The notes beneath the pieces were generated by a model. The model worked only from the letters and a program-made list of their open reading frames with translations. It did not search any database and was not told where the DNA came from. A stretch of 64,000 nucleotides of DNA from assembly GCA_945878115.1 (NCBI GenBank), contig CAMDVD010000002.1, forward strand, positions 1-64,000, in the 5' to 3' direction. Of this stretch, positions 46,104 to 54,468 are shown piece after piece. The translations under genes and the position numbers were made by a program. The stretch's first letter is position 1; every line of letters begins with the position of its first letter. The DNA is from Chitinophaga pinensis (GTDB lineage Bacteria; Bacteroidota; Bacteroidia; Chitinophagales; Chitinophagaceae).

Positions 46104-47030
46104 TTGTATGAAAAATCAAACCATCCAACTACCACGTCACAATTCGCAATTCGCAATTCGCAATTCGCAATTCGCAATTCGCAATTCGCAATTCGCAATT
46201 CGCAATTCGCAATTTTATTATTTTTAGTGATGCAAATTATGAGTTTTCAATTGAAGGCACAAACTAATTCATTCAGCGATTTACAAACATTCTGTAGTTT
46301 TCACAAAATTGATGGAACTAATTTAGGTGCTCAAGGAGCACAACCAATTATTCTTTACCCGGCCGCACAAATACAAACTTGTGGAAAATTTGATCTTTAT
46401 TTCGAAGATATTCTTTTGAATAATAATGTTGGATTTGATGATCCTACTGTTGTTGGCTCATCAACGATAGGCGATGTTAGAAAAGCCACTTTGTGTGCAG
46501 TATTAACTTATATCCAAACAGTTTTTGACTTCAGCCAAATACCTAACGGGAACACCGATAACATAAGAATTGAAATTACTGCATCATCTCCATTAGGTGT
46601 TTCTTATATCGCTGCCGCGAGCCCTGTTTTTCCAGCCATTGCAAATAACACACCTGGCTTTTATGGAGGGTTGGTATATGATAAAATTACTCATTATAAT
46701 AGCCTATATACTGGATATGGTTATAGTGGTTTTGATGGTAGAATGAACTTTAATTTTGCAAACTCTCTAATTCACGATGACTATACTACACCAATTGTCA
46801 ATTGTGAATATGATTTATATTCAATTACATTGCATGAAGTATTACATTTATTAGGTTGGTTTTCCTTAATAAAAGAAGATGCAATTACACACCTTCCTAT
46901 TACAAATTCAGGATTTGGTTTAGACCCCAATGCGTTTTCAAAATTAGATGAGCATTGTCTTTATCATGGAGATATCGCAACAGGGCCTTTCAAAAAATGG
47001 GTATTGCTAGGTAGCCCCCCCAATATTTAA
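46104..47030 (+). CDS. Secreted zinc metalloprotease, N-terminal part of an interrupted ~2200-residue T9SS gene
   Basis: 308 residues. The natural start is probably ATG 46108, but as sequenced it is in a different frame from the body because of the 7-bp repeat at 46141-46210. In the open frame the only upstream start is TTG 46104. After the repeat, a signal-peptide core (AILLFLVMQIMSF...LKAQ|T) leads into a metallopeptidase domain with HEVLHLLGW at H244-H248, a HExxH zinc site. The frame ends at TAA 47030 just after a C7 run. Removing one C joins it to the next open frame. Confidence 0.75.
   Translation: MYEKSNHPTTTSQFAIRNSQFAIRNSQFAIRNSQFAILLFLVMQIMSFQLKAQTNSFSDLQTFCSFHKIDGTNLGAQGAQPIILYPAAQIQTCGKFDLYFEDILLNNNVGFDDPTVVGSSTIGDVRKATLCAVLTYIQTVFDFSQIPNGNTDNIRIEITASSPLGVSYIAAASPVFPAIANNTPGFYGGLVYDKITHYNSLYTGYGYSGFDGRMNFNFANSLIHDDYTTPIVNCEYDLYSITLHEVLHLLGWFSLIKEDAITHLPITNSGFGLDPNAFSKLDEHCLYHGDIATGPFKKWVLLGSPPNI
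46141..46210 (+). repeat. Ten tandem copies of AATTCGC inside a coding region (candidate phase switch)
   Basis: Exactly ten perfect AATTCGC units (70 bp) lie between ATG 46108 and the signal-peptide core of the metalloprotease gene. Since 7 is not a multiple of 3, each gain or loss shifts the frame. With ten units, ATG 46108 runs into a TAG at 46225-46227. With 11 or 8 units it would read into the long open frame. Confidence 0.93.
47015..47021 (+). repeat. C7 homopolymer at a frameshift junction
   Basis: Seven C residues (47015-47021) lie where the metalloprotease frame ends and the next frame, already open from 47011, takes over. With six C residues the reading frame would continue directly (GSPPIFNPP...) into the 47071-52137 frame. 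This is a frameshift, a switchable tract or a sequencing/assembly error. Confidence 0.8.
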
Positions 47031-47070
47031 TCCCCCAATAATTAATCCTGCACTAAATTATGCGAACTCA

Positions 47071-50000
47071 ATGAGAGATAATAAAACCTACTTAAATGAA
47101 GACACAAGATTTCTTGATAATCATCCAGTCTATTGTGGGTATTTAAGTCCTTTTGAATATAATAGTACATCTGTGCCTCTCGGACAATTATTCACACATA
47201 TGGAAGGTCAACCTAATGCTTCCAATAAAAAATATTGGTTGACACCTGGATTTAGAGCAAAGTATGTAATGGGACCATTTGCTGCAGAAGGAGTAATAAA
47301 TCGAGAAATTACAAATGCAGAAATTAGAACTCTCTTGCAAATTGGTTATAATTTAGACAATGCATTTGCTAATTCAATACCGCCAATAAGTAGTGGAACA
47401 AATGGCTCTAACACGCAAAATGGAGTTATCTTAAGTGCTAATCATAAACCAGAATGCATCACGGATTTTTCATGTATGGAAAGTGCTGCTGGTATTTTAT
47501 TTGATCCTTATCCAAATCTAAAAGAATGGGCTGATGGAACGAACAGTAGCCCTATACCAAATGTCACAGTGGACTTTCCCAACAAACAAAATGATGGCAC
47601 TCCACTTGATATTAATTTAAACACGATGCCATCAAAATTGGTTGACGCAGATGGAGATATAATAACGGTGATTCCATCATCAATAACAGGAATTCGAGGC
47701 GTTAGCAATGGTGATAATAACCATGGTTGTTTAACTTTAATTAATAATAATCAAACAATACGATATTTGCCTAGGGCTAATTTCATCGGTAGAGCACAAT
47801 TTTATTGCCAACTTTTTGATGGAAAGGAATTAGGTTCTTTAGCACTTTTTACAATAGATGTAACAAGCGGAAGTGGCTTCTCCAATACTCCAATTAATGA
47901 AATGATAATTAATGGTAGTTTTGAAGAAGGTACAGAAGTCAAAGATTTAAATTCAATTACTAATACAAATAAAGAAGGGAATTTTTTTATGTCAAATTTG
48001 TATGAAGGTCAGTTTTATGAGGGATTCGCTTTTGCAGATTCTCATCTATTATGGCAATTAAATACTGTGTTACCTCAAAATCCTACTAATGTGTGGACAA
48101 ACCTTGGCTTGCTCATTCATAATTGTTATAATTCTTGTTCCAATACAAATGTACCTTATAGCTTTGGTGGATATACATTCCCATACTTCGTTTCTGCTGG
48201 AGGATCAGGATCAATTCCTGATTCATATCTTGGTTTTGCAACAAATAAACGCTATGCCCAATTCTCTGATCTTGGCACAGCACCTCCAATATTAAGACAT
48301 ACAAACTACTCAACATTGAGTTCGGCACCAATTGACGGAGAAATATATAAGTTGGAATGTGATATCTTTTTTGTTGAATCATATGCAAGTACGCCGTCGC
48401 CTTATTATCCTTCAGACTTTAAAATAAAAATTAATTTTACGGATCAATTTGATTTGATAAATCCAATCAATTGTTTTGAAAAAACAATTGATTGGGGTGG
48501 GCATACTACATTACCAACTCCAATAATACTTCCATGTGGTACTGCAGGGCAATGGGAGCATGTTACAAAATATTTTCAATATTGTTGTACTCAAATTAAT
48601 CCAGCTATAAAATATATGGAATTAATGGAATTGTTTCCGAATACTTCTCATCTTTGTGAATATTATGAAACATATATTGACAATATTTCACTCACTCCTT
48701 CTTCATTGTCTGCGGCTAATTTATCCATCACTGCAGTGTCAGCAACAACTACAAATTGCTTTAATCATCAATTGGATGTAAAAGTTCTTCCTCCTGATAT
48801 TTTTTGCAACATATCCTTTTCCTGGTTACCTACAACATTTCTCACAAACCCCAATATACAAAATCCCTTAGCATTGAATGTCAATACCCCAATAACATAT
48901 ACGGTTACAGTTACCGATGGATATGGATTGTCACTAACTTCAACGGTTACTATTCTTCCTCAAATAACTCCAACTGCAAATGCATATCCAAGTACAGTTT
49001 GTCAAGGAGGTTCAGTTGCTTTATTTAGCGGAGGTGGAGGTTCAACAGCTACTTACTCCTGGTTACCTACTACTTTTCTTACGAATCCTAACAGTCAAAG
49101 CCCATTAGCACAAAATGTCACATCCACAATAACCTATACTGTTACCGTTTCTGAAGTAGGTGGTTGTACAGCTACGACAAGTATTACAGTTACACTTGCA
49201 CCACCACCTGTAGTAACAGCCACGGCTACTTCCTATACAGTATGCCCAAATGGAAGTGTAACATTAACTGCTAGTGGTGCAAATACTTATGTTTGGAACA
49301 TTGGTACCGCCCCTCCTATTACAGGCAATCCCATCGCAGCCACAACGCCTGGAATCTATACTGTTACTGGTACTGATGTAAATGGCTGTGTAGGTACAAC
49401 AACTTTAACACTTATTGATGGCACTTTTATTGCTTCGATAACTGGTGCCAATTGTGGACTTGTAACTGAATTATATGCTTGGCCTTTCCCTTCAAATATG
49501 TACACATGGATTGGTCCATTTGGGTCTCCTCCTCCTCCTACAAACTCTCATACATGGGGAATTCTGAATACCCAAGGAACATATACAGTTATAGTCACTG
49601 ATGCTAGTGGATGCACTGCTACTGCTACTTTTACATTTTCAAATGGACCTAGTTTTAATACTAGCTCAACTGTAACTGGACTATGGTGTTTTAATCAAAC
49701 TGCAACTCTTTCCGCCACTTTAAATGCAAGTCCTTTTCCGCAATATACTTATTTGTGGACGCCAATACCTCCTGCACCTGTATTAACTTCTTTAAATAAC
49801 TTACCGATTGTTACTACTGGAACATTAACAGCTAACTCAAGTTACTCTGTAGTTGTAACTGATGCAGTTGGGTGTACAAATTCGAGTATTATTGCAGTGA
49901 ATTTGCAAAATACTAATAATAATTATTGTTGCTCACCAGATGCTTCAGCTATTGCAAATGACCCTAATACAATACAACTCGATGATGTAACAGCTTCGTC

Positions 50001-52137
50001 TTTGGGACCAAATCCCATCATCAGTAATACGACCTTTTTTGTTGATGGCGTTTTTACTATAGATGATTCTAAGACTTTTCATAATTGCCATTTTTATTTT
50101 ACGCCGAATTCTCGAATTGAAGTTCAAAATGGTATGACATTAACCATTGATCAAAATTCAATATTAGAATCACCTCCTAATTGCGATATGTGGGATGGCA
50201 TTTATGCTACTTCACCATCATCCCATGTTATCATCTCGGGCAATGTAGGTTCAGCTCCATTTCATACTACCATCAAAAATGCTTTGCATGGAATTGTGAT
50301 TGGAAGTCAATCAGCTCTCAATGCTAATGACGTTAACTTTGAAGATAATAATATCAGTATTCAATTACAAGGAATATTTAGTCCAGGAGCAATTTCGTTA
50401 CTTCGCAACAAATTTATTACTCTAAATCCTTTGCTCCCTCCTCTATATCCACAACCTAGAGGTGAGAATGGAATTATACTAATCGATTGTGCTGGAATAA
50501 CAATTGGTGATCCCTTAAATGTAAATAATCGAAATCACTTTGAAAATTTGTATAATGGTATTTATATACGAAGTGGATTAACCAGTGCAGGAATGAATAC
50601 AATAACCACTACTTATAATACTTTCAAAAATATAAAAGCAGGTCCGAGCTATTTTATAAATCCAGCACTTCCACCTTGGGTAACACCATTTAATGTGCAA
50701 TCAAGAGGATGTGCAATATTCGGTATGAACTCCCAAAGCACGCATGATATATGGCTGAAGCATTATGGAAATAATGGAACGAATGGGATAATTGATTTTG
50801 ATGATTGTCAAAAATGTGTTCTATTAAATGCATTTGGTATGGAATGCCATAATTCAATATTACAAACAAGTGAATGTGGATTTATGGATTACAATACCAA
50901 AAACAAAGTATGTTATATACGGTATAATAAAATTCAAAATACTTTTATGGGTGTTATGCTCTCGGGTGATACCTATTTTTGTGATGTGCATGGAAATGAT
51001 ATTATAACACTTAGCAGCCCTTCTTACTCCTTATTTCCGCCACTTAGTTACAATCAGACAAATGGAGTTTTTCTTGCTGGCATGAGTACGTATACTGGTG
51101 GTGGTGGTAAGAATGTTGACAGGAATAAAATATTTGTAAAAAATGAATTACAAGGAACAGGTATTTATTTAAGTTCGATAGGTTCAAATGTGATTCATGA
51201 TAATGAAATACATTTTACAAGTAATAGCACTATGTCTGACCCTTACGTAACACCAACGCTTATAGGAATGAATTTTCAAAAAACTGAATTTGGACGTATA
51301 GAAAATAACTCTGTAATTTTTGATGCATATACAAATACTTCAGTTTATAATAGCAGACAAACCATTGGTATTGGACTTAGAGAATCGCCCAACCAGATTA
51401 TCAATTGTAATACCAATGACTATCTCAATTATGGCATGGAAGTAAGAGGAAAATGTGATATTATTAGTTATGACCGCTTTGCCAATAACCGTTTTAGGTC
51501 TAAACAATTTGGTATAATAGCAAGGCATTTAGTAAACCCCGGTAGTGTTGGGAAAGATGTTGGATATTATGACTTAACCAATAATATTAAATTTGACGCA
51601 AATAATAAATTTTATGATGAAGCTACTTCTAATTTTAGGCTTTATAGATTTGTTGGAACTTGCCCTTCTAGTTTCAATCCAACTAATTTCTATACCCTTC
51701 TAACTGCATCTACCCTTAATGCTTTAAATCCATTTCACAGTAATTCAAGTAATGGTACTTGCAAAATGAAAATATGGAATTACCCTTTTTCGACTAATGA
51801 AATTTATCATTGTAATCCCATAATTAATGTATCACAAGATGATCCTCCGTCAGATAATGGCGATGTTGAAGACATTGAAGAAGCTTTGGATATTGCGCAG
51901 GATAGCGTAGAATATATAGAGTACCCCGAATTGGGTGAAGTATTTGATGAAAGAAGATTGTTAGACCAACTGGAACATGACGATAGTACAAGGTTGCAAT
52001 ACCCAATATTGAATCAATTTTATTTGGACAGACAAACTAGTAATCTTGCTCTTCTAAATAGAGTTGATAGATTAATTAATAATTTATCGGATAGTGTGCT
52101 TGCCACAAATCTTGTAGCGTATAATTTAAAAGTATAA
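47071..52137 (+). CDS. Middle part of the interrupted T9SS gene: Ig-like and beta-helix adhesin region
   Basis: 1688 residues as called from ATG 47071, though the real frame is open from 47011 and continues the protease. It opens with the C-terminal part of the peptidase region (LTPGFRAKYVMGPF). Then follow a cadherin/Ig-like region (~190-280), a NGSFEEG carbohydrate-binding-like segment (~285-540), Ig/PKD-like repeats with WLPTTFLTNPN and TYTVTV (~570-930) and a long parallel beta-helix (~950-1560). A helical linker precedes a TAA at 52135-52137, which cuts the gene just before its sorting domain. Confidence 0.75.
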   Translation: MRDNKTYLNEDTRFLDNHPVYCGYLSPFEYNSTSVPLGQLFTHMEGQPNASNKKYWLTPGFRAKYVMGPFAAEGVINREITNAEIRTLLQIGYNLDNAFANSIPPISSGTNGSNTQNGVILSANHKPECITDFSCMESAAGILFDPYPNLKEWADGTNSSPIPNVTVDFPNKQNDGTPLDINLNTMPSKLVDADGDIITVIPSSITGIRGVSNGDNNHGCLTLINNNQTIRYLPRANFIGRAQFYCQLFDGKELGSLALFTIDVTSGSGFSNTPINEMIINGSFEEGTEVKDLNSITNTNKEGNFFMSNLYEGQFYEGFAFADSHLLWQLNTVLPQNPTNVWTNLGLLIHNCYNSCSNTNVPYSFGGYTFPYFVSAGGSGSIPDSYLGFATNKRYAQFSDLGTAPPILRHTNYSTLSSAPIDGEIYKLECDIFFVESYASTPSPYYPSDFKIKINFTDQFDLINPINCFEKTIDWGGHTTLPTPIILPCGTAGQWEHVTKYFQYCCTQINPAIKYMELMELFPNTSHLCEYYETYIDNISLTPSSLSAANLSITAVSATTTNCFNHQLDVKVLPPDIFCNISFSWLPTTFLTNPNIQNPLALNVNTPITYTVTVTDGYGLSLTSTVTILPQITPTANAYPSTVCQGGSVALFSGGGGSTATYSWLPTTFLTNPNSQSPLAQNVTSTITYTVTVSEVGGCTATTSITVTLAPPPVVTATATSYTVCPNGSVTLTASGANTYVWNIGTAPPITGNPIAATTPGIYTVTGTDVNGCVGTTTLTLIDGTFIASITGANCGLVTELYAWPFPSNMYTWIGPFGSPPPPTNSHTWGILNTQGTYTVIVTDASGCTATATFTFSNGPSFNTSSTVTGLWCFNQTATLSATLNASPFPQYTYLWTPIPPAPVLTSLNNLPIVTTGTLTANSSYSVVVTDAVGCTNSSIIAVNLQNTNNNYCCSPDASAIANDPNTIQLDDVTASSLGPNPIISNTTFFVDGVFTIDDSKTFHNCHFYFTPNSRIEVQNGMTLTIDQNSILESPPNCDMWDGIYATSPSSHVIISGNVGSAPFHTTIKNALHGIVIGSQSALNANDVNFEDNNISIQLQGIFSPGAISLLRNKFITLNPLLPPLYPQPRGENGIILIDCAGITIGDPLNVNNRNHFENLYNGIYIRSGLTSAGMNTITTTYNTFKNIKAGPSYFINPALPPWVTPFNVQSRGCAIFGMNSQSTHDIWLKHYGNNGTNGIIDFDDCQKCVLLNAFGMECHNSILQTSECGFMDYNTKNKVCYIRYNKIQNTFMGVMLSGDTYFCDVHGNDIITLSSPSYSLFPPLSYNQTNGVFLAGMSTYTGGGGKNVDRNKIFVKNELQGTGIYLSSIGSNVIHDNEIHFTSNSTMSDPYVTPTLIGMNFQKTEFGRIENNSVIFDAYTNTSVYNSRQTIGIGLRESPNQIINCNTNDYLNYGMEVRGKCDIISYDRFANNRFRSKQFGIIARHLVNPGSVGKDVGYYDLTNNIKFDANNKFYDEATSNFRLYRFVGTCPSSFNPTNFYTLLTASTLNALNPFHSNSSNGTCKMKIWNYPFSTNEIYHCNPIINVSQDDPPSDNGDVEDIEEALDIAQDSVEYIEYPELGEVFDERRLLDQLEHDDSTRLQYPILNQFYLDRQTSNLALLNRVDRLINNLSDSVLATNLVAYNLKV

Positions 52138-52149
52138 GAAGCCATAAAT

Positions 52150-52734
52150 TTGAACGATTCTATTTCAGGAACCGAGTATTATGTACAAAATGAAAAATGG
52201 ATTAATCATATGTTTTTTAAAATCTGGGTTCTTCCGAATGGAATGGATAGTATAACGTCAGAAGAAATTGAACAAATAAATGCAATGGCAATTCAATGCC
52301 CTTATATTGCTGGCAATGGCGTTTATAAAGCCCGCAGTTTAAATACCATGTTTTACCCAAGCAAAACGTATAACGATTTAAATATTTGTAATTACAATGG
52401 AGTATATAAAGGTGGTGTCGGGTTGTTTGATGATGAACAACGAATTATTGATTCATTAAAGAGTACAAAGTACATAAATTCTGAAAATAAAATAAAAGTG
52501 TACCCCAATCCTGCAAATGATCAAATTACAATATCTTATAAAATAGGAGAATATGATAATGCAGAATTGATTTTAGAGGACATGTGGGGCAGAATTCTGC
52601 AACATATTAATTTGCCTTCTTATGCCCAAACTGTAAATACTCAGCTTACTGCTTTACTCCCAGGCATTTATATTTATAAGTATATTATTAATGGAAATTC
52701 ACAAGAAACTGGCAAACTAATAATCTCTAAATAA
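52150..52734 (+). CDS. C-terminal part of the interrupted T9SS gene (sorting domain)
   Basis: 194 residues, in the same frame as the previous part and separated from it by only one in-frame TAA and four sense codons. It contains the CPYIAGNGVYKARSL domain often seen before the tail in large Bacteroidota adhesins, then the type-A sorting domain (IKVYPNPANDQITISY). It has no signal peptide of its own, so alone it cannot be exported. It is the end of the gene that begins at 46104. Confidence 0.8.
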   Translation: MNDSISGTEYYVQNEKWINHMFFKIWVLPNGMDSITSEEIEQINAMAIQCPYIAGNGVYKARSLNTMFYPSKTYNDLNICNYNGVYKGGVGLFDDEQRIIDSLKSTKYINSENKIKVYPNPANDQITISYKIGEYDNAELILEDMWGRILQHINLPSYAQTVNTQLTALLPGIYIYKYIINGNSQETGKLIISK

Positions 52735-52742
52735 TAGTTGCA

Positions 52743-54239
52743 ATGAGAACTGTGGGAATTGTTGTGTTACTAACATTACATTGGGTTTACTGTATTGCGC
52801 AGCAGGGCAACCAGTGGATAACTGGGTTTGGTAATATTATTGATTTTAATAATGATACAGCAAATAGTTATATGCAATGCGATACCTTTAATAATGCACC
52901 ATATCATTTTGGTCATTCCTCTATTTGTGATTCTAATGGTGAGTTATTATTTGCTTATACAGGAATATTACCAATCCAAAAATGTATCAATATTATTGAA
53001 AATGGAAAGCCAAGTATTAATAATCATTTTGCTACTGAATCCCATGGACATGGAGAACTTATCCAACAGTCAATAATCCTGCCTAAAACTGGAACTCAAT
53101 ATTATGCAATCTATAGTTCTGCAAGCAACGTGGTATTTGACTCAGCTCAAAGCGGAGGGGAAGTGTATTTTGATCAGTTATTTTATGATCTAATTGATAT
53201 GAATGCAAATGGTGGGGATGGTAAAGTTATTGATAAATATCATCCCATTACTTTAGAAGGAAAAATGAGTATTAACTCAATGTCTGCTATTCGTCATGCA
53301 AATGGTAGAGATTGGTGGCTAGTAAAGCCACATATAAATAAGCATTTTTTTTATAGCTTTTTGGCAACTCCGGACAAAGTAGAAGGCCCATTTGAACAAG
53401 ATATGAATGGTCCGGATTTTATATCGAATAATTGGGGGCAAAGCAATTTTTCACAAGACGGGCAATATTATGCACTAACACAATATGGAAGTGAGTCTAT
53501 TCAAATTAATACTTTTGATAGATGTTCCGGTAAAATGAGTAAATATAGAAGTGTGTCTCCACCAATAGATACAAATTGGTACTATGACCCAATTTATATG
53601 AAGGATACATTTGAATTGATTAGTGCAGGAACAGGGGTTTGCTTTTCGCCAAACAATAAGTTTTTATATATTGTAACGCCAATTAGCGTATGGCAATATG
53701 ATATGAATACTGAAGAAATAATAAACTTAAATACTGATACTTTTTATAATGGTGCTTTAAATATCACAGCCTATAATGCTCCAGACGGAAGGATTTATAC
53801 CGGCAATTGGAATGGTACAAATTATGGTTTATCTTATATTGAATTTCCGAATACCAAAGGTAAAGATGCTCATTTTTGTCAGATTTGTTTACCAACTCCT
53901 TTTACAACATCTGTGCCACCCAATATGCCAAACTATGAGTTAGGAGTACTAAAAGGTAGCTCATGCGATACGATAAGACCACCCAAGCCTATTCATGATA
54001 TTATAAAAATTTACCCTAACCCTGTAAGTGAGAATCTAACTATTGAGTTGCCAACAGGTAGTAAAAAAGTGCATATCAATATTTATAATATGCTTGGCGA
54101 AATTGTGTTATCATACACAAGTGAGCAAATACAAAATGATAAGGTAGAACTTTCGCTGAAGCATTTGGCAAGGGCATTGTATAGTACAAGAATAAATGTA
54201 GATGGAAATAATTATGTGGGGAAGTTGGTGAAGGAGTAA
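52743..54239 (+). CDS. T9SS-sorted secreted beta-propeller-like protein
   Basis: 498 residues. The signal peptide ends YCIAQ. The body (QWITGFGNIIDFNN..., GRDWWLVKPH, FSPNNKFLYIVT, DGRIYTGNWNG) has the pattern of a family common in Bacteroidota, with a probable beta-propeller and no assigned function. The sorting domain starts at IKIYPNPVSENLTIE. It lies 8 bp after the preceding gene and is probably co-transcribed. Confidence 0.78.
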   Translation: MRTVGIVVLLTLHWVYCIAQQGNQWITGFGNIIDFNNDTANSYMQCDTFNNAPYHFGHSSICDSNGELLFAYTGILPIQKCINIIENGKPSINNHFATESHGHGELIQQSIILPKTGTQYYAIYSSASNVVFDSAQSGGEVYFDQLFYDLIDMNANGGDGKVIDKYHPITLEGKMSINSMSAIRHANGRDWWLVKPHINKHFFYSFLATPDKVEGPFEQDMNGPDFISNNWGQSNFSQDGQYYALTQYGSESIQINTFDRCSGKMSKYRSVSPPIDTNWYYDPIYMKDTFELISAGTGVCFSPNNKFLYIVTPISVWQYDMNTEEIINLNTDTFYNGALNITAYNAPDGRIYTGNWNGTNYGLSYIEFPNTKGKDAHFCQICLPTPFTTSVPPNMPNYELGVLKGSSCDTIRPPKPIHDIIKIYPNPVSENLTIELPTGSKKVHINIYNMLGEIVLSYTSEQIQNDKVELSLKHLARALYSTRINVDGNNYVGKLVKE

Positions 54240-54267
54240 ATATCATTTTCATTTTAAACCCAAAAAA

Positions 54268-54300
54268 ACTTGTACTGAGCACAGCCGAAGTATCAAGGTT
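54268..54300. repeat. CTTGTACTGAGCACAGCCGAAGTA-like intergenic element
   Basis: A GC-richer intergenic stretch of a type that, from memory, recurs (TTGTACTGAGCGCAGTCGAAGTA) in Bacteroidota genomes. It is not coding. The rest of 54240-54468 shows no gene. Confidence 0.4.
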
Positions 54301-54468
54301 CTGACAAGGAGATAATGATAAATTTAGTCCATAAAAAAGCTCCACTTATTGCAAGTTAGGCTTTTTTTATTGAGTGTCATGTATGGTCATAAACTTTAAG
54401 GTCCAAGACCGAATGGCAGTACTTGCGCCTTTGATTGGTGTTATACCAACAACATCTCCATATCATTT

